DNA of 64,000 nt. Source: Azospirillum sp051124815 (GTDB lineage Bacteria > Pseudomonadota > Alphaproteobacteria > Azospirillales > Azospirillaceae). The notes under the pieces were generated by a model. It saw only the letters and a list, made by a program, of their open reading frames with translations. It searched no databases and was not told the origin of the DNA. The stretch covers positions 1,054,001-1,118,000 of the forward strand of contig NZ_CP118485.1 in NCBI RefSeq assembly GCF_051124815.1. Reading direction: 5' to 3'. This document shows positions 7,888-16,595 of the stretch, piece after piece. Numbering within the stretch: the first letter of the stretch is position 1; each line of letters opens with the position of its first letter. Both the position numbers and the translations under genes were made by a program.

Positions 7888-10227
7888 TTGCCGGTGTCGA
7901 GCAAAGTTCTGGTGGCGGGCCTGATGGCCGGCTGCGCCATGACGACGGTGTCTGTCGCCCTCGCCCAAACCGCCGCCTCGCCCGGGCGGGCGCCGGCGGT
8001 CACCGGGTCCACGGTCACCCAGGTGTTCAGTGGCGGTACGGTGCGCGACATCCGGGTCGAAGGCACCCAGCGCATCGAACCCTCCACGGTCCGCTCCTAC
8101 CTGACCGTTCAGCCCGGCGACCCCTTCGATCCCGACCGGATCGACCAGTCGCTGAAGTCGCTGTTCAACACCGGTCTGTTTGCCGACGTCGTGCTGAAGC
8201 GCGAGGGCGATACGCTGGTGGTCACGGTGGCGGAGAACCCGATCATCAACCGCATCGCGTTCGAGGGCAACCGGCGCATCGAGAAGGACACGCTGGAGAA
8301 GGAAATCCAGCTGCGTCCGCGTGTCGTCTATACCCGGACGCGGGTCCAGTCCGACGTTCAGCGCATCCAGGAAATTTACCGGCGGCAAGGCCGCTTTGGC
8401 GCGACGGTCGAGCCGAAGATCATCCAACTCGACCAGAATCGCGTCGATCTGGTGTTCGAGATCAATGAAGGCGTGCGCACCGGCGTGCGCGGCATCACCT
8501 TCATCGGCAACGAGCATTTCTCGGACGGAACTCTGCGCGAGAACATCCAGACCAAGGAATCGGCCTGGTGGCGGTTCCTGTCGTCGGATGACAATTACGA
8601 TCCGGACCGCCTAAACTACGATCGCGACCTGCTGCGCCGCTTCTACCTGAAGGAAGGCTATGCCGATTTCCGCGTCGTGTCGGCGGTGGCCGAACTGACT
8701 CCGGACAAATCGGATTTCTTCATCACCTTCACCATCGAGGAAGGTGAGCGCTACAAGTTCGGCAAGGTCGATATCAAGACATCGCTGAAGCAGCTCGACC
8801 CCACGGTTCTGCAGAACAGCGTCACCACCACCGAAGGCGACTGGTACAACGCCCAGAAGGTGGAAGACACCATCACGAAGCTGACCAACGCGGTCGGCGA
8901 CCTGCAGTACGCCTTCGTCGACGTCCGTCCGCGGATTTCGCGCAACCGCGAAACCCACACCATTGACATCACCTACGAGATCAACGAGGGGCCGCGCACC
9001 TTTGTCGATCGCATCGATATCTCCGGCAACGTCCGGACGCTCGACAAGGTGATTCGCCGCGAGATGCTGCTGTCCGAAGGCGACCCCTTCAACGCGTCGA
9101 AGCTGAAGCGGTCGGAACAGCGCATCAAGGACCTCGGCTTCTTCGAGCGTGTGAACATCACGACGTCCGAGAGCAGCGCGCCGGATCGCACCGTCGTCAA
9201 CGTCGACGTGGCAGAGCAATCCACCGGTGAAATCTCCATCGGTGCGGGCTTCTCGACCTCCGACGGCCCCTTGGGCGACTTCTCGATCCGTGAGCGTAAT
9301 CTTCTCGGTCGTGGCCAGGATCTGCGTCTGGGCGCCACGCTGTCCGGCCGGCGCCAGCTGTACGATATCTCCTTCACGGAGCCGTACTTCATGGACCGCG
9401 ACCTGTCGGCCGGTGTCGACATTTTCCGGACGCGCTACAACTACCAGGACGAAAGCTCGTTCAACGAAAAGAACACCGGCTTCGCCCTGCGCCTCGGCTA
9501 TCCGCTGACCGAGCGTCTGCGCCAGCGCGTTTACTATCAGCTGCAGGACACGCTGATCGAGGAAGTGCCGACCACCGCGTCGAAGTACATCCAGGAGCAG
9601 CGCGGTGAGCGTTTGACCTCGCTGATCGGCCAGGAGCTGACCTACGACGTCCGCAACAGCAAGCTGACGCCGACCGAGGGGTACTTCGTCCGCCTGACCA
9701 ACGACATCGCGGGTCTCGGTGGGTCGGTGCGCTTCCTGCGGAACAAGCTGGCTGCCGGCTACTACGTGCCGCTCGGCGAAGATCAGTGGGTGCTCAGCAC
9801 CACCGGCGAAATCGGCTACATCCACGGCCTCGGCAAGAAGGTCGATCTTGGCGACCGCTTCTTCATCGGCGGCGACACCCTGCGCGGCTTCAACACCGCC
9901 GGCATCGGTCCGCGGGATATTTCGACCGGCGACGCTCTGGGCGGTACGCGCTATGCCCGCGCCTCGGTGGAAATGAGCTTCCCCTTCGGCCTGCCGGAGG
10001 AATTCGGTCTGCTCGGCCATGCCTTCACCGATGTCGGCACGCTGGGAAAGGTCGATATCAGCGATCCGAACGTCAAGGATGACGAGAGCATCCGCGTTTC
10101 CATCGGCACCGGCGTGTCGTGGAAGTCGCCGTTCGGCCCCATCCGGCTCGATGTCGCCCTGCCGATCCGCAAGGAAGGCTACGACAAGAAAGAGCTTATC
10201 CGTTTCAGCTTCGGAACCAGGTTCTAA
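7888..10227 (+). CDS. bamA: Outer membrane protein assembly factor BamA
   Basis: A 779-residue Omp85 protein that inserts beta-barrel proteins into the outer membrane. A signal peptide ends near LAQTAA (about residue 30), five POTRA repeats follow (for example IRVEGTQRIEPSTV and ITFIGNEHFSDGTL), and the C-terminal barrel ends in FSFGTRF with the terminal Phe needed for assembly. The start appears to be TTG at 7888, with AGGGA seven bases upstream; GTG 7894 is an alternative. It is followed by skp after a single base. Confidence 0.96.
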   Translation: MPVSSKVLVAGLMAGCAMTTVSVALAQTAASPGRAPAVTGSTVTQVFSGGTVRDIRVEGTQRIEPSTVRSYLTVQPGDPFDPDRIDQSLKSLFNTGLFADVVLKREGDTLVVTVAENPIINRIAFEGNRRIEKDTLEKEIQLRPRVVYTRTRVQSDVQRIQEIYRRQGRFGATVEPKIIQLDQNRVDLVFEINEGVRTGVRGITFIGNEHFSDGTLRENIQTKESAWWRFLSSDDNYDPDRLNYDRDLLRRFYLKEGYADFRVVSAVAELTPDKSDFFITFTIEEGERYKFGKVDIKTSLKQLDPTVLQNSVTTTEGDWYNAQKVEDTITKLTNAVGDLQYAFVDVRPRISRNRETHTIDITYEINEGPRTFVDRIDISGNVRTLDKVIRREMLLSEGDPFNASKLKRSEQRIKDLGFFERVNITTSESSAPDRTVVNVDVAEQSTGEISIGAGFSTSDGPLGDFSIRERNLLGRGQDLRLGATLSGRRQLYDISFTEPYFMDRDLSAGVDIFRTRYNYQDESSFNEKNTGFALRLGYPLTERLRQRVYYQLQDTLIEEVPTTASKYIQEQRGERLTSLIGQELTYDVRNSKLTPTEGYFVRLTNDIAGLGGSVRFLRNKLAAGYYVPLGEDQWVLSTTGEIGYIHGLGKKVDLGDRFFIGGDTLRGFNTAGIGPRDISTGDALGGTRYARASVEMSFPFGLPEEFGLLGHAFTDVGTLGKVDISDPNVKDDESIRVSIGTGVSWKSPFGPIRLDVALPIRKEGYDKKELIRFSFGTRF

Positions 10228-10228
10228 G

Positions 10229-10873
10229 ATGCAATCCACCTTGTCGAAGACGCCGTTCCGCGTCGCCGCCCTGTCGGCCGTTACGGCTGCCGGTCTCATC
10301 TTCGCCGCGACCTCGGCCATGGCCCAGGCGGCTCCGGCCCAATCGGCGCCCAAGACCGACGCCCCGAAGGCCGATGTGCCGGGTCCGGGTGCGGAGCTTA
10401 AGGCGCCGGTCATTGCCGTGATCGACGTCCAGAAGATCATGCAGGAATCCGCCGCGTCGAAGGGCATTACCAAGTCCTTCGAATCGCTGCGCGATTCCTA
10501 CCAGAAGGAAATTTCCGCGCTGGAGGACAAGCTCCGGAAGAACGAGGACGAGCTGCGCAAGCAGCAGACCGTCCTGTCGCCGGAAGCTCTCGCCAACAAG
10601 CGCCGCGATTTCGAAAAGCAGGTCGCAGACGTGCAGAAGACGGTGCAGAACCGCAAGCGTGCTCTGGAGACCAGCCTGAACGAAGCGATGGCCGTCGTTC
10701 ACAAGACGATGGTCGAGGTGGTCGCCGACATCTCGCGCGAGCGCGGGGCGAACCTCGTTCTGGCCCGCCAGCAGTTCGTTCTGGTCGACACGCAGCTCGA
10801 CGTCACCGACGCGGTGATGGAGCGCGTGAACAAGAAGCTGCCCCAGGTTGCGCTGAACGTTCCCAAGCAGTGA
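10229..10873 (+). CDS. skp: OmpH/Skp-family periplasmic chaperone
   Basis: A 214-residue protein with a signal peptide (cleavage predicted after ATSAMA, about residue 32), an Ala/Pro-rich linker, then VIDVQKIMQES and long charged helices (about residues 80-150) forming the tentacles of the Skp trimer. It holds unfolded outer-membrane proteins in the periplasm for BamA. The ATG lies one base after the bamA stop, so the pair is co-expressed. An in-frame upstream start at 10019 is inside bamA and rejected. Confidence 0.9.
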   Translation: MQSTLSKTPFRVAALSAVTAAGLIFAATSAMAQAAPAQSAPKTDAPKADVPGPGAELKAPVIAVIDVQKIMQESAASKGITKSFESLRDSYQKEISALEDKLRKNEDELRKQQTVLSPEALANKRRDFEKQVADVQKTVQNRKRALETSLNEAMAVVHKTMVEVVADISRERGANLVLARQQFVLVDTQLDVTDAVMERVNKKLPQVALNVPKQ

Positions 10874-10884
10874 TGCCTGTCTGA

Positions 10885-10927
10885 ACAGGGCCGTCGCCAT
10901 CCCGAGCGGGGACGGTGGCGGCCCTGT
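10885..10927 (+). terminator. Large hairpin after skp, weak terminator
   Basis: ACAGGGCC (10885-10892) pairs with GGCCCTGT (10920-10927), and inner GTCGCCA/TGGCG pairing extends the stem. No T-run follows, so it may stabilise the 3' end or slow polymerase rather than end transcription by itself. Confidence 0.4.
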
Positions 10928-10993
10928 CCCGTTTCCGGGTTCGGCGGTTGCGGTCGCCGCGGAAATGGGGCAAGAAGGCGGAGCAAACAATAA

Positions 10994-11047
10994 GGCACCG
11001 GTGTTCCCAATTGGGGCGACGGTGCCCATTTCCCTGAAACGGGGAAT
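10994..11047 (+). promoter_or_regulatory. Two adjacent hairpins in the fabZ leader
   Basis: GGCACCG (10994-11000) pairs with CGGTGCC (11020-11026), with CCC/GGG pairing inside. A second hairpin (11028-11047) has TTTCCC facing GGGGAA. They occupy the gap where lpxD is usually found, 40 bases before fabZ. Confidence 0.4.
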
Positions 11048-11088
11048 GCTGAACTCTATCGGTTGGTGGAAAGGCGGGCGGCCGGGCA

Positions 11089-11571
11089 ATGGACGTGACG
11101 GCGGACAACAACGCGCAAAGCAATAAGATCGACGACATCGACATCACGCGGATCATGAAGATGATCCCGCATCGCTACCCGATCCTGATGATCGACCGGG
11201 TGATCGATGTGACCCTGGGCGAAGGCGCCACGGGCGTGAAGAATGTCACGATCAACGAGCCTTTCTTCCAGGGCCATTTCCCGTCGCGCCCGGTCATGCC
11301 CGGCGTGCTGATCATCGAGGCGATGGCCCAGACCTCCGCCGTGCTGGTCGTGGCGACCCTGGGTCCCGACGCCGAAGGCAAGCTGGTCTATTTCATGACC
11401 GTCGACGAGGCTCGATTCCGCCGCCCCGTCACCCCCGGCGACACCATCCACATCCACGTCACCAAGCAGCGTCAGCGCGCCAACGTGTGGAAGTTCAAGG
11501 GCGAGGCCAAGGTCAACGGCGTCCTCGTCGCTGAAGCCGTCTATTCCGCCATGATCCTGGACGAAAAATGA
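11089..11571 (+). CDS. fabZ: (3R)-hydroxyacyl-ACP dehydratase FabZ
   Basis: A 160-residue hot-dog-fold enzyme that dehydrates beta-hydroxyacyl-ACP in fatty acid elongation. The catalytic His is in MIPHRYPILMIDR (about residue 26) and the catalytic Glu in PGVLIIEAMAQT. It competes with the lipid A branch for hydroxyacyl-ACP, which explains its place before lpxA. The stop overlaps the lpxA start (ATGA), so the two are coupled. Confidence 0.97.
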   Translation: MDVTADNNAQSNKIDDIDITRIMKMIPHRYPILMIDRVIDVTLGEGATGVKNVTINEPFFQGHFPSRPVMPGVLIIEAMAQTSAVLVVATLGPDAEGKLVYFMTVDEARFRRPVTPGDTIHIHVTKQRQRANVWKFKGEAKVNGVLVAEAVYSAMILDEK

Positions 11572-12362
11572 CCGTTTCCATCCATCCGTCCGCCATCGTC
11601 GATCCTGCGGCCAAGCTGGGGGAGGGGGTCGACATCGGCCCCTTCTGCGTCGTCGGTCCCGACGTCACTCTGGGCGACGGCGTTCGGCTGGTTTCGCATG
11701 TTGCGGTCGACGGGCGCACCACGATAGGCGCGGAAACCGTCATCTATCCCTTCGCGTCCATCGGACACCGGCCGCAGGATCTGAAGTTCCATGGCGAGCC
11801 GTCGGAGCTCGTCATCGGTGCGCGCAACCAGATTCGCGAACATGTGACGATGAACCCGGGCACCGAGGGTGGCGGCATGATCACCCGCGTCGGTGACGAT
11901 GGGCTGTTCATGATGGGCTCGCATGTGGCCCATGACTGCATCGTCGGCGACCACGTCATCATGGCGAACAACGCCACCCTGGGCGGACACGTCACGCTGG
12001 GCGACTATGTCATCATCGGCGGGCTGTCGGCGGTACGCCAGTTCGTGCGCATCGGCTCCCACGCCATGATCGGCGGTATGTCGGGCGTCGAGAACGACGT
12101 GATTCCCTTTGGCTTGGTCATGGGAGACCGCGCCCGTCTGGCGGGCTTGAATCTTGTCGGACTGGAGCGCCGCGGCTTCAAGAAGGACGACATCCACGCT
12201 CTGCGTGCGGCCTACCGCATGTTGTTCGGCCCGGAAGGCACTTTCGCCGAACGGGTTGAAGAGGTCGGCCGTGACTTCGGAGAACGGGCGCTGATTTCGG
12301 ATGTTCTCTCCTTCATCCGGGCCAAGGAAGCCCGGTCTCTCTGCCAGCCGCGCGAGAGCTGA
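11568..12362 (+). CDS. lpxA: UDP-N-acetylglucosamine acyltransferase LpxA
   Basis: A 264-residue left-handed beta-helix protein catalysing the first step of lipid A synthesis. Hexapeptide repeats run from about residue 5 to 180 (IVDPAAKLGEGVDIGPFCVVGP and onward), and the catalytic His sits in HVAHDCIVGDHV (about residue 126). The C-terminal helical domain follows. Its ATG overlaps the fabZ stop by four bases; lpxI starts 12 bases after it. Confidence 0.97.
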   Translation: MTVSIHPSAIVDPAAKLGEGVDIGPFCVVGPDVTLGDGVRLVSHVAVDGRTTIGAETVIYPFASIGHRPQDLKFHGEPSELVIGARNQIREHVTMNPGTEGGGMITRVGDDGLFMMGSHVAHDCIVGDHVIMANNATLGGHVTLGDYVIIGGLSAVRQFVRIGSHAMIGGMSGVENDVIPFGLVMGDRARLAGLNLVGLERRGFKKDDIHALRAAYRMLFGPEGTFAERVEEVGRDFGERALISDVLSFIRAKEARSLCQPRES

Positions 12363-12374
12363 GGCGAACGGCCG

Positions 12375-13232
12375 ATGGCCGACATCAAACAGGACACCGG
12401 ATCGCCGGCAGCGGGTCCGAAGCTGGCGATCCTGGCCGGCGGCGGAACGCTTCCGGCCAGGATCGCCAATGCGGTGCGCGGGCAGGGACGAGAGGTCTTT
12501 ATCGTCGCCTTCGACGGACACACCGATCCCGAGACGGTTGCCGGGGTGCCCCATGTCTGGAGCCGCTTCGGCGCCGCCGGCACGATCCTGCGGCGTCTGC
12601 ACGAGGAACGCGTGGGAGAGGTCGTTCTCGCCGGCCCTGTCAAGCGTCCCTCTTTCACCGAATTGATGCCGGATTGGCGCACCGCGCGTTTCCTTGCCCG
12701 TGTCGGCACCCGTGCACTCGGTGATGACGGCCTGCTCCGCGCCGTCGTGCGGGAGGTCGAGGAGGATGGATTCCGAGTGGTCGGATTGCATGATCTGCTG
12801 AAGGATCTGCTGACTGTCATCGGACCGGTCGGCCGCCTCGTACCCGATGCGGACACCGAACGGGACATTGCCCGTGCGGTCGAAGTTGCCCGCGCCATGG
12901 GGGCGATGGATGTAGGGCAGGGGGCGGTGGTCCAGCAGGGCATTGTTCTGGCAGTCGAGGCGATCGAGGGAACCGATGCGATGCTTGATCGCTGTGCCGC
13001 ATTGGCACGTCCGGGACCCGGCGGCGTTCTGGTCAAGGTAAAGAAGCCGAAGCAGGATCGCCGCATCGACCTGCCCACCATGGGGGTCACCACGGTGGAG
13101 AAGGCTGCGGCGGCCGGTCTGCGCGGGATTGCGGTCGAGGCTGGAGGAAGCCTGCTGGTGGACCGACCTGCGGTGGCTGAGGCTGCGGATCGCCTTGGCC
13201 TGTTCGTTGTCGGCATCGAGATTCCGCAATGA
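12375..13232 (+). CDS. lpxI: UDP-2,3-diacylglucosamine diphosphatase LpxI
   Basis: A 285-residue protein of the LpxI (formerly DUF1009) family, which replaces LpxH in most alphaproteobacteria and forms lipid X by attacking the alpha-phosphate. The glycine-rich LAILAGGGTLPARI lies at the N-terminus and the conserved C-terminal LPTMGVTTVEKAAAAG segment is present. It lies between lpxA and lpxB, exactly the context that identifies the family. Its stop overlaps the lpxB start by four bases. Confidence 0.94.
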   Translation: MADIKQDTGSPAAGPKLAILAGGGTLPARIANAVRGQGREVFIVAFDGHTDPETVAGVPHVWSRFGAAGTILRRLHEERVGEVVLAGPVKRPSFTELMPDWRTARFLARVGTRALGDDGLLRAVVREVEEDGFRVVGLHDLLKDLLTVIGPVGRLVPDADTERDIARAVEVARAMGAMDVGQGAVVQQGIVLAVEAIEGTDAMLDRCAALARPGPGGVLVKVKKPKQDRRIDLPTMGVTTVEKAAAAGLRGIAVEAGGSLLVDRPAVAEAADRLGLFVVGIEIPQ

Positions 13233-14440
13233 ACGAAGCGAATGCGGCCGACAGCGGTCCGACACTGTTCCTGATCGCCGGCGAGCCGTCAGGCGACGCG
13301 TTGGGCGCCCGGCTGATGGCTGCGGCCAAGCGGTTGACCGGCGGAAAGGTGAGGTTCGTCGGCATCGGCGGAGAGAAGATGACGGCGGAGGGGTTGATCA
13401 GCCTCTTTCCCATGTCGGAACTGACCCTGTTCGGCATCTTCGAACTGCTGCCGCACCTGCCGAACCTGATCCGCCGCATTGACCAGACGGTCGCGGAGAT
13501 CATACGTATACGTCCGGACGCAGTGGTCGGCATCGACTCGCCGGGCTTCACCGTGCGCGTGGCAAAGAAGGTGCGTGCGGCGGCACCCTCCATTCCCCTG
13601 ATCCACTACGTCGCACCGACGGTCTGGGCCTGGAAGCCGAAGCGCGCGGCGAAATATGCGGCCATCTACGATCATCTGCTTGCCGTGCTTCCCTTCGAGC
13701 CACCCTATTTCGAGAGGGAAGGGCTGGCCTGTACCTTCGTCGGTCATTCCGTGGTCGAGGGCGGGGCGGGGAAGGGCGACGGTGCCGGCTTCCGTGAACG
13801 TCACGGGATCGCACCGGAAGACCGCGTGGTCGCGGTTCTTCCCGGCAGCCGCAAAGGAGAGGTTTCGCGGCTGCTGCCGGATTTCCGTGCAACGCTTGAG
13901 CGATTGCAACCCTCCCACCCAAACTTGGTGGCGGTGGTGCCGACGGTTGCCACGGTTCGCCACCGGGTGGCCGCCGCCATCACCGACTGGCCGGTGCGAA
14001 CCGTGCTGGTGGAAGGCGACGCCGAGAAATATGATGCCTTTGCCGCGGCGGAGGCGGCACTCGCCGCGTCCGGTACCGTTTCTCTGGAGTTGGCTCTTGC
14101 GCGGCTGCCGGCGGTCATCGCCTATCGGCTGAACCCGGTCACGGTCGCGCTCTATCGGCGGCTGATTCGGGTGAAGTACGTCAACCTCGTCAACCTGATG
14201 CTTGATCGGATGCTGGTTCCGGAACTGCTGCAGCAGGATTGCCGGCCGGACAAACTGGCGGCCGAACTGGGCCGCCTGCTCGACGATCCGGCGGCACGTC
14301 AGGCGCAGATCGACGGCGTGGTTGAGGTGGCCCGCTGGCTGGGGCAAGGCGATACGCCACCCAGCGAACGGGCAGCCCGCACCATCCTGGACGTCGTTGC
14401 GGAGCAACGCCTGAACAGGCCCCAAGCGGTCAAACCCTGA
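13229..14440 (+). CDS. lpxB: Lipid-A-disaccharide synthase
   Basis: A 403-residue GT19 glycosyltransferase joining UDP-diacylglucosamine and lipid X. Family signatures include IAGEPSGDALGARLM at the N-terminus, IDSPGFTVRVAKKV, the HYVAPTVWAWKPKRA stretch, and LPGSRKGEV in the nucleotide-binding half. It is the last gene of the envelope operon and overlaps lpxI by four bases. gloA follows 17 bases later and may be read through. Confidence 0.97.
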   Translation: MNEANAADSGPTLFLIAGEPSGDALGARLMAAAKRLTGGKVRFVGIGGEKMTAEGLISLFPMSELTLFGIFELLPHLPNLIRRIDQTVAEIIRIRPDAVVGIDSPGFTVRVAKKVRAAAPSIPLIHYVAPTVWAWKPKRAAKYAAIYDHLLAVLPFEPPYFEREGLACTFVGHSVVEGGAGKGDGAGFRERHGIAPEDRVVAVLPGSRKGEVSRLLPDFRATLERLQPSHPNLVAVVPTVATVRHRVAAAITDWPVRTVLVEGDAEKYDAFAAAEAALAASGTVSLELALARLPAVIAYRLNPVTVALYRRLIRVKYVNLVNLMLDRMLVPELLQQDCRPDKLAAELGRLLDDPAARQAQIDGVVEVARWLGQGDTPPSERAARTILDVVAEQRLNRPQAVKP

Positions 14441-14457
14441 ATGGGAGAACAGAGACC

Positions 14458-14853
14458 ATGAGTGAATTCCGCCTGCTGCACACGATGCTGCGCGTGCTGG
14501 ACCTGGAGAAGTCGTTGGACTTCTATACCCGACTGCTCGGCATGAAGCTGCTGCGTCGCAACGACTATGAGGGCGGTCGCTTCACCCTTGCCTTCGTCGG
14601 CTATGGTGACGAGTCCGATTCCGCCGTTCTGGAACTGACCCATAACTGGGATCAGAAGGAGCCGTACGAGATCGGCACTGCCTATGGTCACATTGCACTT
14701 GGCGTGCCGGACATCTATGGCACCTGCGAGAAGCTGGCGGCCGAAGGTGTCAAGATCCCGCGTCCGCCGGGCCCGATGAAGCATGGCACGACCGTGATCG
14801 CATTCATCGAGGACCCCGACGGCTACAAGGTCGAGCTGATCGAGCGGAAGTGA
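14458..14853 (+). CDS. gloA: Lactoylglutathione lyase (glyoxalase I)
   Basis: A 131-residue VOC-fold metalloenzyme that converts the methylglyoxal-glutathione hemithioacetal to S-lactoylglutathione. Likely metal ligands are visible: His8 (RLLHTML), a Glu in AVLELTHNW, a His in AYGHIALGV and a Glu in KVELIE. The ATG has GGGAGAACAGAG upstream. A strong terminator follows. Confidence 0.95.
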   Translation: MSEFRLLHTMLRVLDLEKSLDFYTRLLGMKLLRRNDYEGGRFTLAFVGYGDESDSAVLELTHNWDQKEPYEIGTAYGHIALGVPDIYGTCEKLAAEGVKIPRPPGPMKHGTTVIAFIEDPDGYKVELIERK

Positions 14854-14865
14854 CGGGCCGTTCGG

Positions 14866-15924
14866 TCAAAGGTCATGAGGAGGGGCGTGGCTGGCGACGG
14901 CTGCGCCCTTTTTTATTGGTGCGGGCCCGGTCACGCGGCGGAAGCGTTCGCGATAGTTGGCGGGGCTGAGTCCAAGTCGGCGCCGGAAATGGTGACGGAG
15001 TGTCGCGGCGGACCCGAAGCCGGTCAGGGTCGCCACCTCCTCCACCGGCAGGCTGCTCGTTTCCAGAAGGTCACGGGCTCGCCCCAGCCGCTCGGTCAGC
15101 AGCCAGTCACCTGGCGTTGTTCCGGTCAGGGACTGGAATCGGCGCAGGAAGGTGCGGACACTCATCCCGGCCTGCGATGCCATGCCGGACAGGCTATGTT
15201 CCTCCGCCAGCCTTTCCCGCAAATGATCGAGCAGGGGAGCCAAGCGGGCTCCTTCGCGGGATGTGGGCACCGGCATTTCAATGAATTGCGCCTGTCCGCC
15301 CTCGCGGTGGGGCTGGACGACCAGGCGGCGGGCGACGCTGTTGGCCGCCTCCGGTCCGAAATCGCGGCGAACCAGATGCAGACAGAGGTCGATGCCGGCG
15401 GCACTGCCGGCCGAGGTCAGGATGTTGCCTTCATCGACGTACAGAACGTCGGGCATCACCCGGATATCGGGGTAGAGTTCACCGAGCGTTGCCGCATATC
15501 GCCAATGCGTGGTCGCCCGGCGTCCGTTCAGGAGCCCGGTGGCGGCGAGAACGAACGCGCCGGAGCAGATTGAGAGGATGCGCGCTCCGCGCTCGTCGGC
15601 CCGGCGCAACGCGGAGATCAGGTCGCCTGGTACCGGTTCCCGTGCGCCGCGCCATCCCGGAATGACGATGATGTCGGCCTGATCGAGCAGCTCGAGCCCG
15701 CCATCGGCTTCGACGCGGATGCCGCCCACCGCGCGCAACGGTCCGGCATCCAGTGCAGCGACCGCGAAGCGGTACCAGTCCGGCCCAAGTTCAGGTCGCG
15801 ACAGGCCGAACACCTCGACGGCGACGCCGAATTCGAAGGTGCAGAGACCATCATAGGCGAGGGCTACGACCAGCGGGGATGTGGCGATTGGCATGATCTG
15901 TACGATAGCTGGCGATTGCGCCAC
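14866..15924 (-). CDS. FtrA-like AraC regulator with DJ-1/PfpI domain
   Basis: A 352-residue GlxA/FtrA-type regulator. The first about 190 residues form a DJ-1/PfpI amidase-like domain (VVALAYDGLCTFEFG; elbow Cys in ILSICSGAFVLAATG), and the C-terminal about 100 residues form an AraC double helix-turn-helix (LSGMASQAGMSVRTFLRRF and EEVATLTGFGSAATLRHHF). Such proteins activate neighbouring catabolic genes in response to an unknown ligand. It is divergent from a rhodanese gene, 59 bases away, the likely target. An internal Met at residue 12 could be the true start. Confidence 0.9.
   Translation of the reverse strand: MAQSPAIVQIMPIATSPLVVALAYDGLCTFEFGVAVEVFGLSRPELGPDWYRFAVAALDAGPLRAVGGIRVEADGGLELLDQADIIVIPGWRGAREPVPGDLISALRRADERGARILSICSGAFVLAATGLLNGRRATTHWRYAATLGELYPDIRVMPDVLYVDEGNILTSAGSAAGIDLCLHLVRRDFGPEAANSVARRLVVQPHREGGQAQFIEMPVPTSREGARLAPLLDHLRERLAEEHSLSGMASQAGMSVRTFLRRFQSLTGTTPGDWLLTERLGRARDLLETSSLPVEEVATLTGFGSAATLRHHFRRRLGLSPANYRERFRRVTGPAPIKKGAAVASHAPPHDL
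14883..14914 (+). terminator. Terminator after gloA
   Basis: An 11-bp stem (14883-14893 with 14898-14908, three wobble pairs) with a GCGA tetraloop and six T. It lies inside the last codons of the opposing regulator gene, so the sequence serves as both coding DNA and terminator. Confidence 0.85.
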
Positions 15925-15983
15925 TTTCCAGCGGCAGTCGCGATTGGAATGATGTGGTCATCACTTCCAGCAACGAGGACCCC

Positions 15984-16382
15984 ATGCCCAATCTCGTTAC
16001 CGAAATTGCTCCTGCGCCGTCGGAAATCGCGGCAGATCATTTTGCCAAACGGCTATCGCTGGAGACGGACTGCTGGGACGTTCACGAGACACTGAAATCG
16101 GGAACCCCGGAATTCATCCTGCTCGACGTGCGTGGACCGGCAGCATTCGCGCGTGGGCACGTACCGGGAGCCTTGAACCTGCCGCATGGCAAGATCACCG
16201 GGCGGCGGATGGCGGATTGGCCGGACGGCACACTGTTCGTGGTCTATTGCGCCGGACCCCACTGCAATGGGGCGGACCGCGCCGCCTTGAAACTGGCGAG
16301 GATAGGGCGGCCGGTCAAGCTGATGATCGGCGGCGTTACGGGGTGGATCGACGAGGGCTTCGCACTGGTGTGCGATAACTGA
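15984..16382 (+). CDS. Rhodanese-domain sulfurtransferase
   Basis: A 132-residue single-domain rhodanese. The catalytic loop is CAGPHCNGADRAA, with the active Cys in VVYCAG and a second Cys four residues on. The ATG at 15984 follows CGAGGACCCC; the GTG at 15954 is a weaker start. Divergent from the FtrA-like regulator, so the 15925-15983 gap probably carries both promoters and the regulator's operator. Confidence 0.85.
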   Translation: MPNLVTEIAPAPSEIAADHFAKRLSLETDCWDVHETLKSGTPEFILLDVRGPAAFARGHVPGALNLPHGKITGRRMADWPDGTLFVVYCAGPHCNGADRAALKLARIGRPVKLMIGGVTGWIDEGFALVCDN

Positions 16383-16391
16383 GGCATCGCC

Positions 16392-16595
16392 TCAGATGAA
16401 GACGATCCCGGCGATCAGCGCCAGGATCAGCAGATAGACGATCAGCCGGCGGACGCGCCAGCCAAATGGCGCCCGGTTGTCGTTGGCCGGCGGGCGCAGA
16501 CGCACCCGCCGGGCCGGAACGATGTACGCAGTCGGGTCCTGGGCGGCTCCATTGGAGCCGCCCATTCCGATATGGGCTGTGGGCCGGTTAGCCAC
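16392..16595 (-). CDS. Small single-span membrane protein
   Basis: A 67-residue hypothetical protein whose ATG overlaps the end of gltA by eight bases, suggesting translational coupling to citrate synthase. An N-terminal polar half (with RPPANDNRAP) is followed by one hydrophobic segment, LIVYLLILALIAGIVFI, which is the C-terminus. The basic RVRRL before it suggests N-in topology. Function unknown. I support it as a gene from its coupling, membrane segment and clean length. Confidence 0.5.
   Translation of the reverse strand: MANRPTAHIGMGGSNGAAQDPTAYIVPARRVRLRPPANDNRAPFGWRVRRLIVYLLILALIAGIVFI

Noticed and set aside
8611..10473. A 620-codon open frame antisense to bamA and skp
   Set aside because: Same reason: opposite a conserved outer-membrane protein gene, with no domain.
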